Source of the DNA: Podarcis raffonei
Taxonomy: Eukaryota; Chordata; Lepidosauria; Squamata; Lacertidae
NCBI RefSeq assembly: GCF_027172205.1
Contig: NC_070611.1
Location: forward strand, 54,555,979 to 54,619,978
DNA: 64,000 nt
Reading direction: 5' to 3'
Shown: positions 10,701 to 17,477 of the stretch, one piece after another
Position numbering within the stretch: position 1 is the first letter of the stretch
Layout of the letters: every line of letters begins with the position of its first letter
Notes under the pieces: generated by a model
The model's database searches: none
The model's input: only the letters and a program-made list of their open reading frames with translations
What the model was told of the DNA's origin: nothing
Translations under genes and position numbers: made by a program

Positions 10701-11607
10701 GCTCTGAAGGGCTCTGATCCAGGCAGCTGCTTCAGTGACACTGCGGAGGGAACATTCTACCAAACTTTTCTGCCATTTTAACACCTGGAGGGGAAATAAA
10801 AGGGTGAAAACAAAGGCCAAAGTAGAAGAAGAAGAAGAAGAAGAAGAAGAAGAAAAAGAAGAAGAGTTTGGATTTGATATCCCGCTTTATCACTACCCGA
10901 AGGAGTCTCAAAGCGGCTAACATTCTCCTTTCCCTTCCTCCCCCACAACAAACACTCTGTGAGGTGAGTGGGGCTGAGAGACTTCAGAGAAGTGTGACTA
11001 GCCCAAGGTCACCCAGCGGCTGCATGTGGAGGAGTGGAGACGCGAACCCGGTTCACCAGATTACAAATCTACCGCTCTTAACCACTACACCACACTGGTA
11101 CAATTAAGAAGGTTGCACATTTCCGGGAGTCCACCCACCCACATTTCCAGGAGTCCATATGTTGTGTACTGATTATTGTTGTTCTGATTCAGAGTGCCAA
11201 TTGCTCACAAAGCTGCTTGTGGAAAGTACCCCTAGAACAGGTATGCAGAACCTGAGGCCCTCCATAGGTTGTTGGACTCCAGTGGGAATGCTGGCCAGGG
11301 TTGATGGCAGTTTGGCGTTCAACATACTTGGGAAGAGTTACAGATACCTATATTTGCATGGTTTTTCTATACCACTCGATTGATGCTCTTTCCATTACCT
11401 GCTGGTTGGCACAGCTGACAATGCCAAACATGGAATCGGTTGGTTTCTGGGCCAGTGAAAAAAGAGTCTTTATGAGGAGTTCTTTCAAGATACATAGGCC
11501 GGCAGTCTCAGTTTCTGAGGTGCAAAGCACAAAGGCCACATTCTGCTCGTGGATGTCAGCCAACAAGGGTAATGTACTAGAACAGCGATGAGACATTCTG
11601 GACATTT
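4528..11607 (-). CDS. vWA-like / DUF4537 / coiled-coil protein (C11orf16/VWA3B-like)
   Basis: Eleven exons on the minus strand join into one 2,490-nt frame from ATG at 11605 to TAA at 4528: 11399-11607, 10431-10784, 9966-10006, 9503-9650, 8571-8799, 7125-7681, 6679-6793, 6074-6267, 5751-5914, 5014-5269, 4528-4752. All splice phases agree. Residues 1 to about 187 resemble a von Willebrand A fold, but the metal-site DxSxS reads CTSET and the later TDG reads TSG, so metal binding is probably lost. Next comes a DUF4537 region with ARRETDGFYYLGHI, LAPWDKKGERYGPGVIL and VLVNFWNG, as I recall from human C11orf16; VWA3B has a related domain. A Cys/His-rich patch follows, then about 230 residues of charged coiled coil. 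The function is unknown; an axonemal or ciliary role is inferred from the X-box upstream. No gene of this kind lies here in human as far as I recall. Confidence 0.8.
5014..5269 (-). CDS. vWA/DUF4537 gene, coiled-coil exon 2
   Basis: 256 nt from acceptor cttcaaaatag to CTG|gtgagg. It encodes RSLQRTLEGSQKQQENIG, SWTKWHIKKQLQAARAE and a long Lys/Glu/Arg/Gln helix to HEKKRL. A cryptic acceptor four bases downstream would shift the frame. Confidence 0.78.
5358..5712. mobile_element. Probable non-autonomous DNA element
   Basis: The stretch begins CAGTGGCGGACCTACATTTTGG...GGGCCC and ends GGGGCCCCTCTAGG, which suggests diverged inverted ends of a hAT-like element. It fills most of the intron between exons 5014-5269 and 5751-5914. 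No clear target duplication is seen. Confidence 0.35.
5751..5914 (-). CDS. vWA/DUF4537 gene, coiled-coil exon 1
   Basis: 164 nt after acceptor attccctttcag, donor AGAG|gtaatg. It encodes RIVTKVVTRDGPREMG, then a strongly charged helix (MEFKRQKMEQRQ...EEEHLRRELLL) that starts the C-terminal coiled coil. Confidence 0.78.
6074..6267 (-). CDS. vWA/DUF4537 gene, exon
   Basis: 194 nt from acceptor tttttcatacggtag to CAG|gtgagg. It encodes LSQFNKIPLSAQPC, then LQAIFNWVDQSLKEDYSAV and RRSHSAPPIQ. Confidence 0.72.
6268..7124. other. Introns of vWA/DUF4537 gene
   Basis: Two introns of 411 and 331 bp flank the exon at 6679-6793. I see nothing recognisable in them. Confidence 0.5.
6679..6793 (-). CDS. 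vWA/DUF4537 gene, exon
   Basis: 115 nt following the acceptor ttgattttacag, ending at AGAG|gtaggc. It encodes DHLKEGVSEASQEGPG and ends in KQQRRR. Phase fits both neighbours. It is low-complexity linker sequence identified by splicing logic. Confidence 0.65.
7125..7681 (-). CDS. vWA/DUF4537 gene, large central exon
   Basis: 557 nt from acceptor ctgttcacag to AAG|gtatgt. It begins FKNSKVLVNFWNGRTK, the end of the DUF4537 core, then a Cys/His-rich patch (CCVGAGCSSAHHPLCHCC) that might bind metal, and a Lys/Glu-rich stretch ending KFTKPNK. Confidence 0.85.
7801..8548 (-). mobile_element. L1-clade LINE fragment, probably 5'-inverted
   Basis: From 8411 down to 7806 the minus strand encodes an uninterrupted 201-residue end of an L1-type ORF2 (FTACYNLRENVMKMLYRWHH, the CWRCKKETGTYLHMWWNC zinc-knuckle-like block, TAARILVARNWK). 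From about 8419 to 8548 the plus strand reads like an L1 3' end (GTCATTAATAAAACG then an A-rich tail). This head-to-head layout fits twin-priming inversion. The open frame suggests a fairly young copy. Confidence 0.7.
8571..8799 (-). CDS. vWA/DUF4537 gene, DUF4537 second exon
   Basis: Acceptor cttaatcttgcag, donor TCAG|gtgctg. It encodes GSREHVLIEFQ, then YEDARWQPLAPGDAVLAPWD and RYGPGVILQ, a Tudor-like beta segment of DUF4537. An L1 insertion ends only about 20-25 bp beyond the donor. Confidence 0.82.
8897..8942 (-). mobile_element. BovB LINE 3'-end scrap
   Basis: GTTGTTTAGTCATTTAGTCG followed by TGTCTGACTCTTTGTGACCCCATGG is the reverse of the RTE-BovB 3' terminus, and is nearly the same as the start of the larger copy at 13167. 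Confidence 0.75.
8958..9185 (-). mobile_element. L2-like LINE fragment (second family)
   Basis: Plus-strand text such as TTTAAAAGGCCATAGATTGT, CACCTGGCACCTAAAGGTGT and ACATTCTACAAATGGGGAGC recurs at 49.8-50.3 kb and 57.1-57.3 kb. Read in reverse, it is the end of an L2/CR1-clade ORF2 and its 3' UTR. Confidence 0.6.
9503..9650 (-). CDS. vWA/DUF4537 gene, DUF4537 exon
   Basis: Acceptor tatacctgcag, donor AAG|gtgagt. It encodes FPSGAWSPVKEDFVDWS, then VQVLARRETDGFYYLGHIVQ. The ARRExDGFYY motif opens the DUF4537 region of C11orf16-type proteins. Confidence 0.82.
9966..10006 (-). CDS. vWA/DUF4537 gene, predicted 41-nt microexon
   Basis: The flanking exons do not join in frame directly: the phase is 0 after 10431 but one base is needed before TTT at 9649. 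A 41-nt exon with acceptor tgcaagcag and donor ACG|gtaag, encoding PCSSLLIGHHATA plus two bases, restores the frame exactly. The polypyrimidine tract is poor, so the acceptor is uncertain. Confidence 0.45.
10007..10430. other. Intron of vWA/DUF4537 gene
   Basis: No repeat or extra exon is recognised in this 424-bp intron apart from the proposed microexon next to it. Confidence 0.4.
10431..10784 (-). CDS. vWA/DUF4537 gene, exon 2 (vWA domain)
   Basis: 118 codons lie between the acceptor ttatttcccctccag and GAG|gtaaat. The exon runs VLKWQKSLVECS..., then AVYLFTSGLPEHAVEEI, HPVHIVYLVGSR and ASGGSFQAISV. This matches the second half of VWA3-type domains, where TSG stands in place of the usual TDG. 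Confidence 0.8.
10824..11098 (-). mobile_element. MIR/CORE-like tRNA-derived SINE with (GAA)n
   Basis: On the minus strand this begins GGTGTAGTGGTTAAGAGCGG (tRNA A box) and carries a B box (GGGTTCGCGTCTCC). A CORE-like part follows (GGTGACCTTGGGCTAGTCAC, CTCTCAGCCCCACTCACC), and it ends in (TTC)n, seen as (GAA)n at 10824-10856. It lies in an intron of the vWA/DUF4537 gene and is not a functional tRNA gene. Confidence 0.7.
11235..11312. mobile_element. Short palindromic element, copy 2 (partial)
   Basis: GCAGAACCTGAGGCCCTCCA, then GTTGTTGGACTCCAGTGGG and GGCCAGGGTTGATGGCAG, correspond to about half of the palindromic unit. Confidence 0.5.
11399..11607 (-). CDS. vWA/DUF4537 gene, first coding exon
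   Basis: The acceptor is gttgtttgtcattcag and the donor CAG|gtaatgg. The proposed start ATG (11605-11603) lies two bases into the exon; a second in-frame ATG follows three codons later. It encodes the first beta strand and helix of the vWA-like domain: NVAFVLCTSETE, then LKELLIKTLFSLAQ and FGIVSCANQQ. The DxSxS metal-binding signature is replaced by CTSET. Confidence 0.78.
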
Positions 11608-12258
11608 CTGAATGACAAACAACAACAGCACCAGCATCATTATTACTATGTTTACTACTTTACACACTTCAATATGTGATAAGCCAGCCTAGTTGTGTTT
11701 GAGGCACCTTCTGCTCAGCAGACCCTTAATTCTTCTAACTGGGGTATATAAGGTAATAATTATGGTAATAATCACTTCTGGCAGCACCACTGAGGGAGAG
11801 AGAGAGCTATGAATCAGTGTGTGCATGCAGCTAAGTTTTACTCCGAGTAGAGCCATTGAAATTAATGGGGTGAAGTCAGCCCTGGCTAGTCATTTTAGTG
11901 AGTTGATTACACTGAGCAGAACTAGCACTGGGTTCGGATTCGGGGGCTCCTCAGGAATGAGAACACAATGCCAAAGCTGGTTATTATTGCTTATTATATT
12001 AGACATTGTGTGCCAAAGTTTACTGGCTCAGGGACAAATAAACTTTAGTTCTTTTTCAGTGTTTTGAACTTTCATGCAATAAATAACCAGGAACTACTAA
12101 AGCAACCTCAGCGAATTACTGAGGCTGCAATTCTAAGCATTTCGGGGAATGTCCCACGTGGAAGCTGCAAGACCTCAATGGGACTGACTCTTATTTCTCC
12201 TCCCGCATAGGATACATTCTCTCTCCCCCCCTTCGTCTTGTTCTCTCCCGCATCTCAC
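11608..12258. other. First intron of vWA/DUF4537 gene (predicted)
   Basis: I infer that this lies between an untranslated 5' exon near 12259-12300 and the first coding exon. No repeats or other exons are evident. Confidence 0.4.
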
Positions 12259-12305
12259 CTGATCCCCCCTTCTTCTCCTGTAGGATACTCCTGAAGTCTC
12301 AGCCC
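12259..12305 (-). other. Possible 5' untranslated exon of vWA/DUF4537 gene
   Basis: A strong donor on the minus strand, GGGGGGATCAG|gtgagatg, lies at 12259/12258, just downstream of the X-box. A short leader exon starting near 12300 would splice to the acceptor at 11608. This is inferred from the donor and promoter motif only. Confidence 0.35.
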
Positions 12306-12318
12306 GTTGCTAGGCAAC
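12306..12318 (-). promoter_or_regulatory. RFX X-box
   Basis: The minus strand reads GTTGCCTAGCAAC, a perfect match to the RFX-family consensus GTNRCC-N(0-3)-RGYAAC with a one-base spacer. Such boxes close to a start site mark many ciliary genes. It sits about 700 bp upstream of the first coding exon of the vWA/DUF4537 gene and about 550 bp upstream of the NDUFB2 start codon. Confidence 0.7.
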
Positions 12319-12519
12319 CAGATACCACAGACGGAACCATCTTCAACACCTGAACAGGGGGGATGAGAAGGAAGCCCTTCTTTTTATTTACGAAGCCCTC
12401 AAATAATATGAAAGGTCTTAAATTTCCTGACAGGGGCATGTCTGTTGCGTCTCGGATGTGAGAACCAAGCCCACCGCTGTGTGGGAGAAAACAGCCACGA
12501 ATCACGTACACACCCCTCC

Positions 12520-13030
12520 CCTAGCGAAAAGTTTTGGTACTTTCCAGGCTGGTCCATTCTACGGAAGGGGGGAAAGCATCGCTTGAAAGGTGTAGGGCGC
12601 TCTGGAAGGACAACTCGCGCTTCTCTTCAGCTTTTCAAAATATATATCCGCGGGAAAAGAAGCGGGAAATGTATGTTGACCCTCTCTTGCGGGAATATTT
12701 TAACGGTGATTCCTTTTGCTTCTCCCCCTCTCCGCGACTAGAATTGGAACGCACCAAAGGGAGCCGGAGCTACGGCAGCCAATCAGAGCGCGGTTTATTG
12801 GGAGCCGAGGCCTACCCGGTAGCGGAGAGTGACATTGTGGCGGGTTGAAGGGCTCCGCCGGCGGCAGCCAGGATGGCGGGGTCTCTGTGGCGGATGGGCG
12901 GCGGGTTGCGCTTGGCCGCCCGGGTCCTACGTGCCCAAAGCGGTTCTGGCGCGACTACGGGAGTCCGGCGGTAAGCGCGGGGGGGGGGCGCACCGCGCGT
13001 GCCAGGGGGCGGGGCAAATTATGCAAAGCA
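12520..13030. promoter_or_regulatory. CpG-rich promoter region of NDUFB2
   Basis: CpG density rises sharply here compared with the rest of the window and spans the NDUFB2 start codon and first donor. A CCAAT box lies at 12779-12783 (AGCCAATCAGAGCGCGG). The vWA/DUF4537 gene diverges to the left, so this may act as a shared head-to-head promoter. The extent is by eye. Confidence 0.6.
12873..12970 (+). CDS. NDUFB2: NDUFB2 exon 1 (coding part)
   Basis: ATG in GCCAGGATGG context, then MAGSLWRMGGGLRLAARVLR and AQSGSGATTGVR, ending CGGCG|gtaagcg. This is the mitochondrial presequence part and is rich in CpG. Confidence 0.93.
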
Positions 13031-15331
13031 GTGGAACGGAGGGATGGAATGTTCGGGGACTCTTCCTCTGGAGCTACATGACACAACAACCCCGCATGGT
13101 AGGCTCGTCGCAACATAGGGTCGCCCCAGTAATACGTGCAGTCTGCAGCCCGGTTCTAAACGAACATGTTGTTGTTTAGTCGTTTAGTCGTGTCCGACTC
13201 TTCGTGACCCCATGGACCAGAGCACGCCAGGCACTCCTGTCTTCCACTGCCTCCCGCAGTTTGGTCAAACTCAGGCTGGTAGCTTCGAGAACACTGTCCA
13301 ACCATCTAGTCCTCTGCTGTCCCCTTCTCCTTGTGCCTTCAATCCTTCCCAACATCAGGGTCTTTTCCAGGGAGTATTCTCTTCTCATGAGGTGGCCCAA
13401 GTATTGGAGCCTCAGCTTCAGGATCTGTCCTTCCAGTGAGCACTCAGGGCTAATTTCCTTAAGAATGGATAGGTTTGATCTTCTTGCAGTCCATGGGACT
13501 TTCAAGAGTCTCCTCCACCATAATTCAAAAGCATCAATTCTTCGGCGATCAGCCTTCTTTATGGTCCAGCTCTCACTTCCATACATCACTAAAACATTAC
13601 ATACGAGTAGAGGTATTCCTGGGGGCCATGCGCCAGAGGTGGTCTGTGCCCGATTTGTAGGTGCGACTCGTACAATAGGTTATGCTACCCTTGTGTAAAA
13701 GTCGGAGGTTTCTGCAGAGGCGCGCGAACCACCGCATCTCGCCATCCTCCTTCCAGGCAAGCAAGGGACATTGTGGCAGCTCAATTGCACATTCCAATGA
13801 GGCAAAAGCACACAAGGAGCTTGTACCCTGGAGAGAGTTCTGGGGGACAAATAGAGTGTCTTGGAAGGCCATATTTGGCATCCCAATACCATACAGTGGT
13901 ACCTCGGGTTACAGATGCTTCAGGTTGCATACTCTTCAGGTTACAGACTCCGCTAACCCAGAAATAGTGCTTCAGGTTAAGAACTTTGCTTCAGGATGAG
14001 AACAAAAATCGTGCTTCGGTGGCGCAGCAGCAGCAGGAGGCCCCATTAGCTAAAGTGGTGCTTCAGGTTAAGAACGGACCTCCGGAACGAATTAAGTACT
14101 TAACCCGAGGTACCACTGTACCTCGGGTTAAGAACTTTGCTTCAGGATGAGAACAGAAATTGTGTACCAGCGCCGCCGCGGCAGCGGGAGACCCCATTAG
14201 CTAAAGCGGCGCCTCAGGTTAAGAATAGTTTCAGGTTAAGAACGGACCTCCAGAACGAATTAAGTTCTTAACCCGAGGTACCACTGTATTCTGCACAATT
14301 TCTGCTCTTCTGTGGCCCTGATTGTTCATGACGCTTGCTTCTATGTACGTGTGTTTGTCCTGCAGTGCAAGTGGAGAGGCGCATGTCTTCAAGTACCGCC
14401 ACTATGTAGAGCCTCCGCCGTCCCATCAGATAAAGGGGGAAGTGCTCAGTGCGCTCATGTGGTTCTGGATCCTGTGGAACTTCTGGCATGATCCTGATAT
14501 TGTGCTGGTGAGAGCTTGAATGGGCTGGGAAAGACTATAAAGCAGTAGCATCAGGGTTATCTTCTCTAGTGAGGTGAAGAAGTATTGAATGTGATTGAAA
14601 AATAATGTCCCATTACCTAGCTGTGTGCACAAGATAGATAGATTTGAGATTACTGTACAGAAAAAGCCTGCTGCTGAGAAGATAATAAAGAAGGTTCCAG
14701 TCAGGCCTCTCTAGGGAAGATATTTCATAGATGGGGTGTCAGCTCCAAGAAGACTCATTTCCTAATAGCCACCCTCTTTGCTTCCCTTGGGGACACACAG
14801 AGCAGGGCCTCTGAAGAGCATCTTGGTATATATGGGAGGTGATATTTCAGGTGACCTGGCTTCAAACCATTACGGGCTCTAAAGGTTAAGATTGGCATTT
14901 TAAATTGGGTTTGGAAACTGACTGGAAGCCACTACATTTGATATAGCACAGGTGTAATATGATTGTAAGACCAAGTCCTAGGTAACGATATTGTGGCCCT
15001 ATTTTGGAACATCTGGTTTCAGAACCATTTTTAAAGGCTGCTGCTGCTGAAGAGAGGTTACATATGTTTTTTAAGTATACCTAAAGTACTCCTGGCTTAA
15101 AGCTTTACTCATTAGCTGAGACTCTGTTGTAGTTACAGTATATCTGTCTCTTTGCATAGAAGCCAGAGTGTTTGGCAGACTTTGTCCCAAAACACGTTTC
15201 TGTATCCTTGGTGGTGTAAAGTGTTCAATGTTTTCTTTCTTTCCCATCCGACACAGGGTCACTTTCCTTATCCAGATGCTTCTCAGTGGACAGATGAAGA
15301 GCTGGGAATCCCTCCTGATGATGAAGAATAA
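12873..15331 (+). CDS. NDUFB2: NADH dehydrogenase (complex I) subunit B2
   Basis: Three coding exons (12873-12970, 14366-14507, 15257-15331) join to 315 nt, 104 residues plus TAA, against 105 in human. NDUFB2 is a small accessory subunit in the distal membrane arm of mitochondrial complex I. The protein has an Arg-rich, acid-free N-terminus (MAGSLWRMGGGLRLAARVLR) that fits mitochondrial import. It then has the conserved single membrane helix LMWFWILWNFWHD and the tail GHFPYPDASQWTDEELGIPP ending DDEE. The start is the ATG at 12873; the only later in-frame ATG in exon 1 is seven codons on. The gene is intact, with strong GT/AG sites, and converges on BRAF. Confidence 0.95.
13167..13605 (-). 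mobile_element. RTE-BovB LINE 3' end
   Basis: The minus strand encodes the C-terminus of BovB reverse transcriptase without a break over about 137 residues. It starts MMYGSESWTIKKADRRRIDA, continues through LEGQILKLRLQYLGHLMRR, and ends VHGVTKSRTRLND. It then runs into the ACGACTAAACAACAAC 3' tail. It sits in NDUFB2 intron 1, is 5'-truncated and looks young. BovB is the LINE family known for horizontal transfer between squamates and ruminants. Confidence 0.92.
13894..14286 (+). mobile_element. Pogo/Tigger-like miniature element, tandem double copy
   Basis: The first unit, 13894-14118, is flanked by TA and has terminal inverted repeats CAGTGGTACCTCGGGTTA and TAACCCGAGGTACCACTG. A second unit (14119-14286) follows directly. 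It lacks the first eight bases of the left terminus but has a full right end and TA flank. The TA duplication and CAGTGGTACC terminus fit the pogo/Tigger group. It lies in NDUFB2 intron 1. Confidence 0.75.
14366..14507 (+). CDS. NDUFB2: NDUFB2 exon 2
   Basis: Acceptor gtttgtcctgcag, donor CTG|gtgaga. It encodes ASGEAHVFKYRHYVEPPP, SHQIKGEVLSALMWFWILW and NFWHDPDIVL, including the membrane helix. Confidence 0.95.
14660..14985 (-). mobile_element. Old L2-like LINE fragment (second family)
   Basis: A diverged copy of the family seen at 49.7 kb, with ATAGATGGGGTGTCAGCTCC, TAATAGCCACCCTCTTTGC and TTTAAATTGGGTTTGGAAACTG readable as the reverse of the ORF2 end. It fills much of NDUFB2 intron 2. Confidence 0.55.
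15257..15331 (+). CDS. NDUFB2: NDUFB2 exon 3 (terminal coding)
   Basis: Acceptor catccgacacag, then GHFPYPDASQWTDEELGIPP and DDEE to TAA at 15329-15331. This is almost the same as the mammalian C-terminus. Confidence 0.95.
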   Translation, partial: GHFPYPDASQWTDEELGIPPDDEE

Positions 15332-16145
15332 CTTGAATAGTTTGTTCTAAGCAAGTTTAGGTATGATGGCACTTCTACATGACATTCTACATGACTATTG
15401 CTTCCTAGGCTAAACTAATGAAGTGGCTCTGGAATACTGCCACTTATCCCCTTCATACCCATTCCCAGTTACAGTATAAGCATGTTTGAGGTACATGTCA
15501 TTGCACTTTCCCACTTTTATCTCCGTTTTCCCCATTATCCATTTTAGGTTCCTGGCCCCCCAGGAACTCACAAACGATTTGCTTTTCTCTGGATCCAAGA
15601 TGTTATGTAAACTGATGGTGCTGTCTTAGATTAACAGCTTAGTTTTCACTGATGGTAGAAATTTACTGGCAATTAATGAAGCTATGTGAAGGTCGTAGAG
15701 CAGACATTGGGTCATGTCCAATACAGCTGTTCTGCTACTGCAGATGTGCATTTGCACAGCAGAATTTTCCACTCATCTCTCCAGCCTCCTGCATACCCTC
15801 AAAGTCCATCTCAGGAGCAGATTCTGAGGTGTGCATGGAAGTCCTACTGTGTGAACAGAACTCTGCATGTGCAGCACTGAATACCACTCCCCCCCCCAAC
15901 CATGCAGCTGAAATATTAATCTCGCCCATTTTCTATATTGAAAACGTCAGTGTGGCAAGATGCGCTTGCCTTGTTCATGGCCTATTTTTCTTGTTTCTAA
16001 TTATTAAGATTTGTGCACTTTGAAGCAAATCAGCCCAACTAACCATCTGTCCTTACCGCTTGCAGGCTTCTGGGAGATCTACAAATGGCTTCATTTTACA
16101 GAGACTTTAATTCAGGTTGTAAATAAAATTAACTAACCAGATCAC
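15332..16145 (+). other. NDUFB2: NDUFB2 3' UTR
   Basis: Runs from the stop to just past AATAAA at 16122-16127. No repeats are recognised. Usage of this signal is inferred; the human 3' UTR is shorter. Confidence 0.5.
16122..16127 (+). terminator. Poly(A) signal, NDUFB2
   Basis: AATAAA within GTAAATAAAATTAAC, the first canonical hexamer after the NDUFB2 stop. Confidence 0.5.
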
Positions 16146-16389
16146 AGCTGTTTGAGGATGTGCTGGTGTTTTCAAACCGGGGTGGGTGGGTGTGTTTACA
16201 ACGTATTGTATCTTAAAACTCATGTGCATTTGGTACTAGAACTTCAATTGTGTAAAAGCCCTGACTTCCATATATACCTTCTAGATAATAACAGTCAGAA
16301 CTAAGGGTCTGCTGCGGCTTAGTGTGGCTACAGGTTCTCTTTCAGAAACACTTATTTCGGGGTTTGACTAGGAAAGGGATTGTACAGAG

Positions 16390-16580
16390 GAAGCAGCCTT
16401 ATACCAAGTTGTACTACCAGCCCATCTTGTTCAGTATTGTTTACACTGCCTGGCAATGGCTCTCCAGGGTTTCAGGCAGGAGTCCCTTCCAACCCTACCT
16501 GGAGATGCCAGGGATTGGGCCTTTCTGCATGCGAAAAAATAGGTGTTCTACCACTGGGCCATGGTCCTTCCTATGTAGAG
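16390..16580 (-). mobile_element. tRNA-derived SINE
   Basis: On the minus strand the tRNA-like head reads GGCCCAGTGGTAGAACACC, then GCATGCAGAAAGGCCCAATCC (a decayed B box). The body carries CCTGGAGAGCCATTGCCAGG and a tail AAGGCTGCTTCC. Related copies lie at 19.9, 22.8 and 30.3 kb. Confidence 0.65.
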
Positions 16581-17237
16581 CGAAGCCATTTGGTTACATG
16601 TGAAGTGTTTGCATCTTGCTTTTCACCTGCACTGTTCAGCTGCAGCTGAGATATATACAATTGAGAGCAGTACTGGGTCCTGCATGTTAAGGATACAGAC
16701 AAGTTCGAACATGTTTAGAAGTATGGAAAACAATTCCTGTGAAGAAAGATGGAAGAAACTGGGTACAGGTAGCTTTTGGAGACCATTGCATACAAATCTG
16801 CTGTTAACAGTTATCCCAAATTAATTTTTGTCCTGACTTTAGGAAACACTGCTGAATTTACTTGAATGTATTTTCCGTTCCTTTTGTTGTAAGACAATAT
16901 GCGATGATTTTATGAAAGGTGCTATAGAATACTTAAAATAAGACAGGTAGGTAGACTATAATTGCTCTCTTCAGACTTCGGCTTTTAAAGAAGTGCTGAG
17001 ACATGTTCTCCGCTGCCACAAATGGCAGAACTAGATCCAATGGGCTGAAGTTACAGGAGGATAAATCTCAGTTGGAAATCTGAATTATCCTCTTGATGGT
17101 AACAGCAATTTGATAACGGAAGCAGGAACCTAGAGGGGTGATGGACTCGCCCTCAATTGAAGGTTGTCAAAGCAGAGGTTGGACAGCCATCTGTTGGAGA
17201 TGCTCTAGCTCTTAGTTTCCTGGAGAGTAAAGCGAGG

Positions 17238-17360
17238 GGAACCTTTGGCTCTCCAGATGTTGAAGTCAAAACTACCATCATGCCTGGCCATTGACCACAC
17301 TTGATAGCACTGATAGAAGCTGTAGTTCACCAACACCTGGAGGGGCAAAGCTTCTCCACT
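17238..17360. mobile_element. Short palindromic element, copy 3
   Basis: ACCTTTGGCTCTCCAGATGT ... CTACCATCATGCCTGGCCATTG, then AGCTGTAGTTCACCAACACC and TGGAGGGGCAAAG, form the two arms of the family palindrome. Confidence 0.6.
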
Positions 17361-17471
17361 CCTGGAGTAAGGGGCTGGACTAGGTGGCTTACAAGGACCC
17401 ATCCAATTCTGATTTCAACTGTGAATTAGCCCCTTTATTAACACTCTTACACAGACTCCATGCAGTCAATC

Positions 17472-17477
17472 TTTATT
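17472..17477 (-). terminator. Poly(A) signal, BRAF long 3' UTR
   Basis: The plus strand TTTATT (AATAAA on the minus strand) in ATCTTTATTATAGCAG. It lies at the left edge of the inferred BRAF transcript and faces the NDUFB2 poly(A) site. Confidence 0.5.

Larger units (their letters stand above)
16146..17449. other. Intergenic region, NDUFB2 to BRAF (tail to tail)
   Basis: It holds a tRNA-derived SINE (about 16390-16580) and one palindromic element (17238-17360). Otherwise no gene or RNA is recognised. Confidence 0.55.

Noticed and set aside
12299-12511. Minus-strand open frame of 70 residues upstream of the vWA/DUF4537 gene
   Set aside because: It reads through the X-box and has no link in frame or splicing to the gene body. 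It is probably promoter sequence.
12829-13179. A 116-residue open frame over the NDUFB2 first exon
   Set aside because: It is in a different frame from the NDUFB2 start and arises from GC-rich sequence with few stops.
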